Numbered from the stretch's first letter, positions 1 to 9,699 are shown. The stretch: DNA of 21,053 bases from Pleurotus djamor (GCA_029747585.1 JAPEVF010000781.1:1-21053), one strand, 5' to 3'. Numbers and translations are program-made. Notes: generated by a model not told the origin, from the sequence alone.

Positions 1-238
1 GGAATGGGCGAAAGGGAAGGGAATACGCGCGTTTGGATGCGAGAAACGCACGATAGATGTTGAAATACGTGAGATGGGTACGACGAGAGAGCGTCGATGT
101 CAGTGCTGGTGGTTGTTGATGATGATGATGGTGGTGGTGGTAAGAGAAGAAGGAGTTAGATGATCGGCGCCTCAGCCCGCCATCAATCTCCTCCAACTTC
201 TTCCCTCCACTACCTCCACGACCACCACCACGATGCAT
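1..238 (-). pseudogene. 5' fragment of His-tract ORF, frameshifted
   Basis: This is the third occurrence of the minus-strand ORF seen intact at 9700-10110 and 19463-19873. It starts at the ATG complementary to 236-238, encodes a Gly/Arg-rich start and a histidine run, and continues off the left edge of the window. A 2-nt shortening near 85-97 relative to the other copies (gagagagcg against gaggaggagcg) shifts the frame, so this copy is probably not translatable as drawn. Confidence 0.35.
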
Positions 239-481
239 CATGCATCACGCATCACAGACTCTACTACACGAAATACGTGAGTTACCTGGCTGCGTGAAAC
301 GAGTTACAAGTATACTAACAAATTCAGTAGAATGTGAATATTTTTAGTGTTTTTTTTATTCGTCATTACGCGACTCGATGCGTTGACACAGTCTTCTGTG
401 AGATCGAAGGTGAGTGTTGCGTAACGAATCGGACCATGATAGAGCTAATACTCACATACTCTCAGACTTGTCATTCCGCGT

Positions 482-931
482 ATGGCGCGTCGGCGACGCT
501 GCAGGAACAAATTCAAAAGGTCAGTCACAAAATTATACGAAACCATGTCGCGATACTCACATATCATGTCGGACATAAGGAATCCATGGCGTAAAGGCCG
601 TCTAGATCAACGACCAGACGTTAGTTCAACGCGGCATCCCCATCGGGCACGACGTACTCACTTCCATCAGGCCCCGACGATCATGAACACGATGACGACC
701 ACAGGACAGTACAGCACAGTACTCATCTTTCAAAGGAACCAAGTAAGTAAGCACGCGTTAATGGCATCGACTCGGACACGTTACTAACCTTCTTTGCAGC
801 GTAGCCGTCGACAACAAATGACAACCGGCTCGTCGGTAGGCAGCCCGGAGTCGAGCAAGGGCAGGACCCTTTCCGACTACAACATCCAGGAAGGGCTTAC
901 GCCGCTCCTCCGTCTTCGTGGTGGCTTGTAA
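482..931 (+). CDS. Spliced gene with ubiquitin C-terminal tail, copy 1
   Basis: Model: exons 482-519, 580-619, 671-742 and 800-931, giving 93 residues with splice phases 2, 0 and 0 all agreeing. The last exon encodes GRTLSDYNIQ and then LLRLRGGL-stop. This is the ubiquitin C-terminus including the conjugating Gly-Gly, followed by one extra Leu as is common in the final unit of polyubiquitin. Exon 3 contains LIFQRNQ, reminiscent of ubiquitin LIFAGKQ. The N-terminus is Arg-rich (MARRRRCRNKFKR) and is not ubiquitin. Two further introns lie upstream (277-327 with TACTAAC, and 410-465), so the 5' leader appears spliced. The exon at 328-409 starts ATGTGAATATTTTTAGTG, which looks like a decayed MQIFV start with a stop at codon 2. 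It is either a diverged ubiquitin-tail protein or a decaying polyubiquitin gene with a coincidentally open frame; only the tail identity is secure. Confidence 0.55.
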
Positions 932-1166
932 TGTCTGTCGTCACGGAGCTGGACTGGGTGCCGACGACGACGACAGACACCATACATAAGGTACGGCTCC
1001 TCCGAGGGTCTGTCGAGGGCGTGAGATTGGGTAAGTAAATGTCTGGCAGTTAATTCTGCAGGCGTACTGACCTGTCTCTTGGGTCGCCGCCACACAGCGT
1101 TGGATCTTCGCCGGAAAGCAGCTCTGGGATGGCAAGTGTCTCCTCCGTCTTCGTGGTGGTTTGTAA
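931..1166 (+). pseudogene. Second ubiquitin unit, decayed, copy 1
   Basis: The unit follows the first tail immediately: the stop TAA and a new ATG overlap as TAATG at 929-933. The start region aligns by eye with the ubiquitin N-terminus (GTCGTCACGGAGCTGGACTGG against a typical TTCGTCAAGACGCTGACTGG), and TDTIHKVR at about 979-1002 resembles SDTIDNVK. At 1095-1166 the frame QRWIFAGKQLWDGK runs straight into LLRLRGGL-stop, so the segment that should hold RTLSDYNIQ is deleted. Parts lie in different frames, hence a pseudogene. After its stop the sequence again resembles a ubiquitin start (ttgtaacatctgtcgtggtg), suggesting a third unit dissolving near 1164-1200. Confidence 0.65.
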
Positions 1167-1364
1167 CATCTGTCGTGGTGGGGTGGACGGTTACGGCGGT
1201 GCAGGTAACGGCAACGGCAACGGCAGCGGCAATGGCGACGACACGACGGGAGGGAGGGAGGAAGGCAAAGTGGGGGGGAGGAATAAACCCCACTCGTACG
1301 CAGCAAGTCGACTCATATCTCAATACCATCCTNCCCCTCCCCTTCCTAATTCAAACATATCCCC

Positions 1365-1940
1365 ATGTCGTCGCGGATTCCCCAGGGAAACCCCATAGAC
1401 TTTCCATCGACACGCCATTGCATCGCTTGCCGTCACATTCGCATCGCCGAGGAGCACCCCAAAGTCAAAGAAAAATAATTCTCATTCAACCACCAACCAT
1501 CAACCAAGTAACGACATGCTTGACCGCAATTTGTCGGCGTTCCTGGTCTAGCCAGGTGCTTCGTATGACTCGAGGTTACGATGTAAGTAATTGCATTCCT
1601 TCTTTCAGACTACCCTCAATCAATCAGTACCTTACTTCCTAGATCCCTTCATGTTCGCTTCCATTTGGAGCACCAAAGCTGTTATGGGTTTAGCTCATCA
1701 TTGTTCGTACACAATAACTGCGCCCACTGTTCCTGTGCTTCTCTGAATGATCCACGCAGCGTCGAAACAATCATAGCAACAAGGTCATTGGATCAAATGT
1801 TTAGCCGGGCTAGTGCTGCGCGCGATGTCTACGAAGGTTTGAGGAATTTATCGAGATTGATTTTGTTTCTGGGTCTAAACATTCCTTGGAGTGTGGATGC
1901 TTCGTTGGGAACGGTCTGTGCGATGCCGAACACGCCTTAG
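1365..1940 (+). pseudogene. Three-exon unknown gene, broken copy 1
   Basis: This is the counterpart of the open gene at 11215-11774. Exons would be 1365-1582, 1643-1706 and 1760-1940, with the same GTAAGT and GTACAC donors. Copy 1 has a 16-nt insertion at 1427-1442 that shifts the frame and a TAG at 1549-1551 where copy 2 has GAA. Exon 3 is nearly unchanged (differences only near its last codons), so the lesions sit in exon 1. Confidence 0.5.
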
Positions 1941-3698
1941 GCACCATGGTGGAGTATGGTCGGGGTGCCGCCATGGCCCCGCCCACCGGCGTCGGTGATG
2001 TCCGCATCATTGATTTCGGCTCGCTCATCCCAACACAAGTCGGAGAAACGGAACAAGTAGCTATTTGTGTCGCCGTTCCAACGACAATAAAGTAGTTGGA
2101 TTGGAATACAAGTACTCGTTTGTCAATACGGACCAAATTGAATGCTATGAGTTTCTAACCAATGTCACGGTGCAAGTCTGACCACTTTGTATTTAAGTTG
2201 TCTTGCTGTATTTACCGTGTAAGAATGGAATGAACAAGCTAAGCATCGTCTACATAAAGTCTGGACTCTTCCCAATGTTCACGAACGTCTGGACAACATG
2301 CTTGACCACTGACCCAAGTGCCGGATTCATAATTCCATGCAAGACACAGCTGGAACCCTTCTCTCGCTACATGAGCCAGCTTACCAGGCTTTAATACACC
2401 TCATCAAGCACGGTAGAGCAAAGCTACGACGATCGACTGGATTGCATTTCCGAAGGTGGATGCAAGTCCACTGAAATCGACAACATGTTCGCATCACGAC
2501 GATTTCCTGAGCTTGTCCTTGTGTATTCAAGTCCTCGCAGACACAATTGAGGTATCCATACATATTTGAAGTAGATCTACGGCTCTTACTGGTCCTGGAG
2601 ACAGTCCTGACGCGAGTCTATGGTGAAAACGACGATCCCGACCAAGTCCAGAATCCTTAGGGGTGTCATAGGAGCACATTTTTGGGGCGGTCGCTTTCAC
2701 GTTTTCGGGTCCTTTTCGTTCGAAATCAAGTCCTTAAACTCCATAGAAGCAGCGTCTTGAAGGAAATGAGGCGAAAATTAAGCTTGAACATTTGTATTTC
2801 ACCTGAACAACCGAGTTCATCAATAGACATCCTCCCGTCGGGCCGTCGCTTGAAGTCCTCTCTCTCTCTCATCTCTATTTGAGTCAAGCACGGATGAACA
2901 CTTCAGAGGGTGTATTAGACTACGGGCTGAGTAAACTGGCAGAGCTACAGGACACAGGGAGCACCATCGAGCTCCGAATATGCAATTCGGCGTTACACGC
3001 TACCAGTACAGACTACTCTAATAGGTTCCTACGTGATTGATGCACACTAGTTACGCGTAGTGAGGATAAAGCTTCTTCGGCGTGATGTGGGAAACATGGG
3101 ATAACACGAGGAATGGGGTCAGGAGTCAGGACCAGCGTCGCCGGCGATAACGAGCTGCTCGGAAAGGGTGAAACTGCAGAATTCGAGTATCGAGGCGGTC
3201 GTCTGATGCGCCTGAGCCCAACCGACGATGTCACGCTCACCTACAAGTCAAGACCACGGTCAGGATATCAAAGAATGAACGGAGATGAAAAATGAGGCGT
3301 ACTCTGACGGACCTCCAAGCTCATCCATATCCACCGAGTCTTGCTGCTATAGTCCGCTGATGAGAGAATGGTCAATTGAGTTCGAGCTAACTTGAAGGAC
3401 AGCAACAGTTTCAAGGGAAGTGAAGGTAGCAGCGGCGGAGCTGACTCGTGGAAAGGGAGGACAGAGACGGCCATGACAGAGAGTAGACTAGAGTCGCCTC
3501 GGGGTTGGATACGGAGTACGACTTGAAGTGGCATTGAGCAAGGAGGTGGGTGGTCATGGTGAAAGGGGATACACAGACACTTTGCCCATGATGGAGGGTG
3601 GAGAAAGGTTGCAAGTCCGAAGATGAGTCAATGTTACTAGGGTCCGTCATTGCGCAGCTTCTTCACGGAATGGTACAACGAGAAGCTTCGATGGCAGC
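1941..3698. other. Eroded region without a confident gene, copy 1
   Basis: Short open frames occur on both strands, but none has a convincing start, splice chain and conservation together. Plus-strand pieces worth noting: a frame from about 1946 reading through GDVRIIDFGSLIP to a TAG at 2093-2095; a frame from 2417 to a TGA at 2567-2569 that is longer in copy 2; and an ATG frame at 3113-3295 (60 residues, ELLGKGETAEFEYRGGR) that is kept in copy 2 but lacks the ATG there. Substitutions between copies are mostly non-synonymous in these frames, which argues against current selection. Confidence 0.5.
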
Positions 3699-3962
3699 GT
3701 GGGTCTCAATTTAGTGTTCTTCTTTTGGTGGCCAGATGTCCGAATCGAGCTGATATACTTCCAGGAACGAACATCTTCCTTTGACTTGGGGCAATATACA
3801 GTCATTCCCCTAGAAATTTGCTGCACAGCAACCGAGATTCGGGGACGTGGTGGTGGAGATTACGAGGAGGCGGGGTGGTCGATTTATTTGCGAAATGGAA
3901 AAGAATAAAGAATGAATTCTGAGTTTGAACGGAGGGCACAACACAGACAATCAGCAGCATCA

Positions 3963-3969
3963 TATTTAA
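3963..3969 (+). promoter_or_regulatory. TATA-like box before the pyrimidine-rich transcript, copy 1
   Basis: TATTTAA sits about 45 bp upstream of the first ATG (4010) of a long CT-rich, intron-dense plus-strand region. A TATA-like box followed by a CT-rich start region is a common fungal promoter layout. The surrounding 660 bp are identical in copy 2. Confidence 0.4.
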
Positions 3970-4009
3970 GCTAGAATCTCTGCTTTTCGACTCTCACCTT
4001 CCTACCACT

Positions 4010-5510
4010 ATGCCCCGACACTATGCCCCTACTCTTTCCTGTCACCGTTCACCGTCGTGACGGACTTGCCTGCCCTCTCGCCCTTCCTCTCCTCCCTCCC
4101 CTTCCGAGTCGTACCCTTCGTCATATCCACCTCTTATTCTTGTCCTCTCAACTTGACCTCGGTACGTATTCCTTGCCCGAGATAATCTCTTTCCATGACT
4201 GACCCCTGTTCTCCTTAGGGATGTTATGAGGGCTTTGAACTCAGACGCCCTGGCAAGCGCTTGAGGCTTCGTCTCCTACCACCACCACGACGATCTCCGC
4301 ACTCGGTACGTGTTTCCTCGATCACCATCCATGTCCTCGTACTCATTGTTTGCTCCCAGACTACGTCGCTCCCATGTGGGACTTTTTTCGCCCAATTTTG
4401 GCTTGTAAGTAAGTGTTGTTTGGTACCGTGATGCCAATGTGCCGTTTTCTGACATGCCCCACCGTTAGATCGACTCTTCCAACGGCGTAGAAGCGCGCTC
4501 GCTCTTCTGCGTGCCTATAAATGGTAGGTTTTTGTCGCACCCTACTTGATTAACACCGTCTGACCTGACTTTTTGTTTTCCCATAAAGGTTGCCTCTCCA
4601 ATCACCCCCGGCCCGATGCCCAACACGAAGCAACCCATTGTGGCCGCCGCATCGCTCCTCCTCACCCCGTCGTCAAAGTTGAAGACGTGGAACTTGAGCC
4701 AACCCCCTCTAGTGGATGTCTGTCCCATTTGTGAGTATGCTCTTTTGAATTCTTTCATTCGCGCGCTGATCATCTATCCCCTCTGCAGCTACGTACAAGG
4801 ACCAGGAAGGCTACACCCACCGAGTACGACGATCCCCCGTGTAAACGCCTTGCTCTATCATCGATATCTTGCCCAGCCCGATATCTTTGCCGTCATATGT
4901 AAGTTGGTCATATACTCTCTCTTCCACATCCCTTGCTCATACTAGCCGTCCGTCTAGTCTGGATTTTTCATTATCAGGATGGCGGGACACTAGAAAACCA
5001 ATCATGACGCGTTCGTGAAGTCGTCTTCAACACACCTTCCTATTCCGGATGAACAGGTAGTCTCCGTGATGCAAGTTGACCTGGCCGCGTAAGTTTATTT
5101 CCTTCGATTAACATTTTAGTCTTTATTCTCATGTACTTTCTTTCTAGTCACGTCAAACACCTCTCGTCACCCTCCCTCCACCTTCGCACGGACGGAATTA
5201 AGCTTTTGACGATCCCTTTCCCATGTTCTCGATCGTGTCCCGCGTACGTTGCCTTTGTCATTTGTCTTTAACTCTCGGTTCTCATCCCTAGTTCAGTTAT
5301 TGACTATATATCATCGATCGTGATGCCCTCGGATAACTTGGATAGGTCTTTGCGTGTGTAAGTGTATTTTATCCTCTGCCCCGTGCGATTGTTCTGACGT
5401 TGTACCCTCTCTTGATAGTGCCAATCTCCGTCGTTCCAAAGGCTGTCGGCTCCGAAATTGTCAACGCGATGTTGTCCTGTCTCCGACCGCGCCACCAACC
5501 ACCTCGTTGA
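4010..5510 (+). pseudogene. Intron-dense plus-strand gene region, broken copy 1
   Basis: Well-formed introns are visible at 4162-4218, 4306-4359, 4405-4468, 4524-4588, 4731-4788, from 4899, 5089-5147, 5244-5291 and 5358-5418. The short exons between them look like remains of a real spliced gene. ATG codons lie at 4010 and 4023, but those frames close quickly. In the frame that is open in copy 2 (from the ATG at 4616), copy 1 has an altered, longer exon after 4789 that meets a TAA near 4849. Farther on, copy 1 keeps the exon at 5148-5243 open where copy 2 has a 1-nt deletion, and gains 4 nt near 5352 where copy 2 stays in frame into PISVVLKAVG. Each copy is damaged at different points. The family is not recognised. 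Confidence 0.4.
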
Positions 5511-6658
5511 CCGACTCTCGCTGCCTCTCCTGACGTGCACCATTGACCACCCCCCGCCGCAAAGTCTCATTCCAACGGCTATCCCCTCTCGAGCGCGCCA
5601 CCAACCAGCACCTCTCATCTATCCTACCCATACTCGCGATGACTGTCGTGATCAGCGGCTTCCTTTGATCCCGCAGATGCCTCAAGAAGTCTTACCTTCT
5701 CGACCACGCCACCACCCACTTGACATTGGAGCGCTAGCCAAGATTCGACCTCGATCATGATTTGTACATCAAGATACTCGTCGCCGGCGTCTTGCTTTGC
5801 TTTGACGACTCCCTTCTCGACGGCGCCACCACGATGTTCCTTCGAAGGTCAGTTTCTTTTGTCGTGATGTCATGAGTGTTGCTAATAATACATTCTACAC
5901 TTAGGCACCTCTTTCACCGACCCCATTCCCTTTGATCGCCATCGCGACATGCACATTTCCTCGTAAGTCTTTCAAGTTGTTGCGGCTACTAGCTTTACTT
6001 ATTGAACTTGTGCCCTAGATGTCATTCTACTCATGTCGCTCGCCGTCTCGTTTTGATCACGCCACCAACCACCTACCAGTACTTCCTCCCGATTGTGTCA
6101 ACGACGCCTTGTCGTACGTCTCGATCAAATCACCACCGACGATCCTACTTCCTTTTCGGCATCTCTCATGCCTGCCATTTTGTCATTGCGACAAAGGAGA
6201 CATCATGGTAAGTCTCTCGTTCAACTTGTTGTTGTCATTGATCACTTGCTTATTGAACTTTGGTTTTCTTTTCTTTAGATGTTTCCTTCCCCACGCGAGC
6301 CTCTCTGTCCTCCACCGCGCCGTCAAGCACCTCCTTGCTGGCATGGCAACCAGTGCTCACGGTGCGCTGTGTTACCGACGGTGTTGTTCACGACTAGCCG
6401 CCCTTCTTGTCGCACATCCTCCATGTCCTCTCGATCACACCACGATCGTCCATATACTCTTCCTTCATCCCCGACTAGCTGCCTTTCTTGATCCCCNTTC
6501 TCGACCGCGCCACCAACCACTCTTCCCTTCAAGCCGGCCTTCTCGCACCACAAGCCTCTGCGCACGACAGCCCTATCCGCTTGCTTTGCAGCCCTTTCCT
6601 ACGCCATCCATCACTCGCAACTAGCTGCCTTGTCCTCCTCGACCGCGCTACCAACCAC
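5484..6658 (+). repeat. Dispersed 19-bp motif CGACCGCGCCACCAACCAC, copy 1
   Basis: Near-copies start at 5484, 5589, 5701, 5818 (shortened), 6055, 6502 and 6640, all on the plus strand. Several are preceded 20-45 bp upstream by variants of GACTAGCTGCCTTTCTTG (for example 6472 and 6620), which suggests a longer ancestral unit. In one frame the motif reads DRATNH, in another RPRHQP. The spacing is irregular (about 100-450 bp). It may be a degenerate internal tandem repeat of a former coding or noncoding unit. Confidence 0.6.
5757..6279 (+). CDS. Candidate spliced ORF, 112 residues, copy 1
   Basis: Exons 5757-5847, 5905-5962 and 6019-6207 join with agreeing phases (1, 2). The stop TGA would be formed across the last junction from TG at 6206-6207 and A at 6279. 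The introns have GTCAGT and GTAAGT donors, a TGCTAATAA branch-like site and TAG acceptors. The product is Ser/Thr/Pro-rich and contains TSFTDPIPFDRHRDMHISS. No domain, signal peptide or family was recognised. An alternative frame starting at the ATG at 6019 reads straight through the last intron. The sequence is identical in copy 2, so comparison gives no evidence on coding status. Confidence 0.25.
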
Positions 6659-6882
6659 TCTTTGTTGTCAGCGCTTTATCGCGACCGAGCTCGGCGTAAG
6701 CTACCTCATCGTTTGGATCACGACACCCTCATTTCGTCTATCAAGCGCCCGTCCTACGAGCATGATGAACTACCCAGCAGTTAACGACTCGCGCTGCCTT
6801 TGTTGTTATTCCGAGCAAGTCACCCCCACGTAGAATAGACTTGTCGTAACTTGCACCATGTACCGTAGATAGCAAATACACA

Positions 6883-6993
6883 CCAGCGAAACTAGGGACA
6901 CCCCCCCCTTTTTTCGCTGGCTACAGCCTACCTTCGGGAGGGGAAACCCTGTCAGTGCGAGGTGTTGGAGTGGACGCACTTGCTTTCCTTTTT
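6883..6993 (+). other. Cluster of stem-loops, copy 1
   Basis: Three or four local hairpins lie side by side in the gap between the plus-strand region and the end of CHS7. They are CCAGCGAAA with TTTCGCTGG (6883-6891 and 6912-6920), a short imperfect stem around a TTCG loop near 6928-6941, AGGG-GAAA-CCCT (6939-6950, GNRA-type loop), and AGTGCG with CGCACT (6954-6959 and 6975-6980). A T5 run follows at 6989-6993. This could be a structured 3' UTR element between convergent genes or a small structured RNA; no known family was recognised. Confidence 0.4.
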
Positions 6994-7121
6994 AACCGTT
7001 TAGAGTTGACTTCCGACCTTCGCACGCAACCCATCCATGAGACGTGATATGTAGTCCGACTATTAAATAAACAAAGTACTACGACGCAACGACGTAAAAA
7101 GCAGATACAAAAGTCCGTCCC

Positions 7122-8528
7122 CTAGTATCTCTCAGCCGAAGGAGGATACCCTCTTTGGCCATAACCTCCTCCCCCTCCACCGTATCCACCCTTCTGATAC
7201 AACTGCTGCCCACTAACACCACCAACGAGACTCGCTGGGGCACCGCTTCCATGGTAATTGCTTGCAGTGTCTTCTTCGTCCATTTGGCCTGTGAGAAGGG
7301 GATCTTTGACTTCCCAGACGGCAGCTTTCGAGCCAACAGAGAATTCGAGATCTTCGCGCTGTGAGCGGAATGGTCAGCAGGCTAGCGGGGTACCTTAAAA
7401 AGGCCACGACGAACCGTTATACTGTCCCAGTACTTGTACACCATCATGACACTTAGGAGCATGCAGAGAGTGAAGAAGAACAGGCCGTCGATGTAATGTT
7501 GGATGGCGTCGCAGATGGTGACACTGAAGGCGAATAGAAGGACTTGTGCGATCGTAAAAAAGGCAGTTCCGAAGACAATGTCACCGATGGGCCAACGATC
7601 ATCAAGGGTCCTGAAGACAAGGATCAACTGCGCGACGATGTAGATGACAGTGCAGATGAGGGGCCAGAGGATGTAAAGAATCCAGAGTCCAATGGGATTC
7701 TTGAAGTCAAATCCTGCAATATTCTTGAATGTCGCGATTGAGATAAAGAAGGTGACACCGAAAACGACTAGAGTGGCAATGCGAATGAACTTGAAGGAAA
7801 TTAGAAGGTTTCAAGAGCAAATTGAGGGAGGGGCTTACCCAGAGCGACAGGGCCGTCCCGTCCTCCGCGAATTGGAATCCAACAAAGCCATTGATGAGCA
7901 AGCAAGTATACGCTGCGACGACCAGACCGGCATAGACGGCAGCGAACCACTAATGAAACAAGGCATCAGCCAACCACCTCGCAAAGATTGAACACTGCGG
8001 CAGGCCAGTCCTTTTCGCATTCCAAAAATCCCTTCCAACAATGATTCACCGCTTACTGGCTGCCCGCAGTGAAAGGAAAGTTGCGTACCGGATATGAGAC
8101 ATTGGCGGTTGGTATGATCCCGGAATCCAGAAAGATGGCAAGAAGTTCTATGACAGCATACAGCCAGAAAAACATGACGATTTCCTTGCGGCCTAAGGGC
8201 CCATCGTCGTCGTCAGTACGCGGTCGCAGAGCTATGCGCATAACGACTCACCGACAGCGGTATATTTGCTCCGTATGTGGTATATCATTATGGCGGTCAT
8301 GATTATAGCGACGATGTGGACAAAGCATGTTGCTAGAACGAAGATGAAAAACAAGGTCTACTGAGTCGGTATGGGGCCTTTACATGGTTGGAAGATGAGA
8401 GTGCCGCCGACATCGACGTTTCTGCTGTAGCATGTGGGCTCGACGCCCTGGTCGGTGCCAACGAGGGGGCAGATGACGAGCGCGGCAGTCTCGCATATTC
8501 CATTGAAGGATCCGAATTTGATTGCCAT
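7122..8528 (-). CDS. CHS7: Chitin synthase export chaperone Chs7, copy 1 (intact)
   Basis: Chs7-family proteins are polytopic ER membrane proteins needed for export of chitin synthase (Chs3 in yeast) to the cell surface. Exons on the minus strand are 8528-8384, 8332-8252, 8192-8089, 7949-7839, 7789-7415 and 7358-7122, giving 350 residues with all splice phases agreeing. Seven hydrophobic segments lie near residues 50-67, 80-97, 111-132, 148-167, 182-206, 216-236 and 247-264. Diagnostic family motifs are [13 protein letters not shown] (10-22), TLDDRWP (208-214), QHYIDGLFF (244-252), [11 protein letters not shown] (262-272) and REDLEFSVG (273-281). The cytosolic tail is Gly/Tyr-rich ([13 protein letters not shown]). 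The intron before exon 6 uses a GTTCGT donor (7414); the GTACCC donor 21 nt downstream would leave a 35-nt intron and add residues not in the family. The intron at 7950-8088 is unusually long (139 nt). No in-frame ATG lies upstream of 8528. Confidence 0.95.
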
Positions 8529-9116
8529 GATGGCGCTCAGCCCGCGAGAAAAGGAAAGGAAAGTTGGATGGTGGCAGATGCCCTCGGCGCCGTGGAGGAA
8601 GTTGAGAAGAACGTTGCCAACAGCGAGCACGCCACTTGTCGGTGCATACAGTCACCATCATACAATGTGGTCTCCCATAACTCCCCCAATGTCCTCTGCC
8701 TAGTACATGTATCAACAAAGTTCTCGTCGAGTCCTGTCCCTCCAGCATCCATCCATCCCTCCAACACACGACATCAGGTGAGAAGAGATTTCTTGGTCGA
8801 CAGAGGCCCTCTGCTCCATCCCTCCCTCNACNTCCCTCCCCTTCGTCACTCCACTCNTGTCCCTCCAACCTAACAATACCCTTCAAGTCAGCGTTCCCTC
8901 CCCAGCACCAGCAACACACCAATCACTCACCGAGTCTCGACATCCATCCCCTACCCAACTCCAACTCCAATCCATCCCCCCAACCATTCATAGATCGCCC
9001 TAGAGGAATCCCTTCATTAGCATCGATACAGAAGGCTTCGCGATCGAAAACCACCACATACCATCGTCGATTATCCACTATCCAGAATACATCCGGCCCC
9101 ATTTCGCATCTTTGAA
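8529..9116 (-). promoter_or_regulatory. CHS7 upstream region, copy 1
   Basis: This is the gap between the CHS7 start and the end of the next minus-strand gene. The plus strand is CT/CCATCC-rich with three Ns at 8829, 8832 and 8857. No clear TATA box or gene is visible. Copy 2 differs here by several indels, including insertions of about 15-20 nt near 18385 and 18445, so the regulatory sequence of the two CHS7 copies is not the same. Confidence 0.3.
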
Positions 9117-9665
9117 CTAGTCGACACGCTGTGTAAAAGACCCGGTGAGCATCCATTTTCGTGCTGGGGAAGGCGGAGCGACATACCCATGTACCAAAAT
9201 CCATCGAGTCCGCGTCATCTTCGAGCAATCAGATCTTCGAGGGATGGCCCAAAATCAGTTGAATGCTAGACGGGATGAAAATCAAATTAGTCGAATCGAA
9301 AAAGAGGGAATTTTGTTTTCGATAGACATACTTTGTGATCGTTTAGATTCCTTCGACACCCAAAGATATGACCTTCTTGCTTCGTGGCTTGAGGAGTGGG
9401 TGGAGTGTACGCCGCAAGCCTAGAAAGGTAGGACATGGATGTTAGTCTCTTGATTCACAAGGGAGAGGTGAAGGAGAGAAGAGGAAGGGGGCGGAAGGAG
9501 GGAGGGAGGACGAAGGAGAGGGAGGGTACACATCTTCAACGAGAGGAAGGGAGGGTCCCACACACACACCTGGCGTCGAGCGTATCCCAACCCATCAACG
9601 ACTCGCTCTACTCCATCCACCGCATCCACAAGAGTCCACTTGAGTTTCGCATCCTTCATCTTCAC
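9117..9665 (-). pseudogene. Unknown minus-strand spliced gene, broken copy 1
   Basis: This is the counterpart of the open gene at 18882-19428. Equivalent exons are 9665-9566, 9419-9332, 9265-9187 and 9128-9117. Exon 2 carries TAA at 9343-9345 where copy 2 has TAC (Tyr). Exon 3 carries TGA at 9229-9231 in a stretch that differs from copy 2. Splice sites are preserved, so transcription may persist, but the reading frame is cut. Confidence 0.55.
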
Positions 9666-9699
9666 CCAGATTCCAAGCTTGGTGGGCTTCGAGCCGTCT

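Noticed and set aside
110..150. GAT/GGT trinucleotide run as a regulatory repeat
   Set aside because: It is a short simple repeat encoding the histidine tract on the minus strand; nothing else distinguishes it.
877..1329. Minus-strand ORF of 150 codons rich in Arg/Pro/His
   Set aside because: It is the antisense of the ubiquitin-derived plus-strand exons; the open frame follows from repeated CGT/GGT/CTC codons and has no splice or start support.
3699..3908. 69-codon plus-strand ORF identical in both units
   Set aside because: It begins with GTG rather than ATG, and identity here only reflects the identical block 3721-4380; no coding evidence remains.
5292..5510. Possible RNA polymerase second-largest subunit fragment (PISVVLKAVG)
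   Set aside because: The match is one short hydrophobic motif similar to the PIxxVLKAxG segment of that family; the flanking residues do not follow the family, so no call was made.
7415..7627. Reading CHS7 exon 5 on to the stop at 7382 (tail [10 protein letters not shown])
   Set aside because: Splicing at the GTTCGT donor restores the family-typical [13 protein letters not shown] continuation, whereas the unspliced tail truncates the protein.
7155..7991. Plus-strand ORFs opposite CHS7
   Set aside because: They are shadows of the well-supported CHS7 exons on the minus strand.
8358..8630. N-terminally extended CHS7 starting at 8630
   Set aside because: The upstream codon is GTG, no ATG lies in frame there, and the ATG at 8528 matches the usual family N-terminus.
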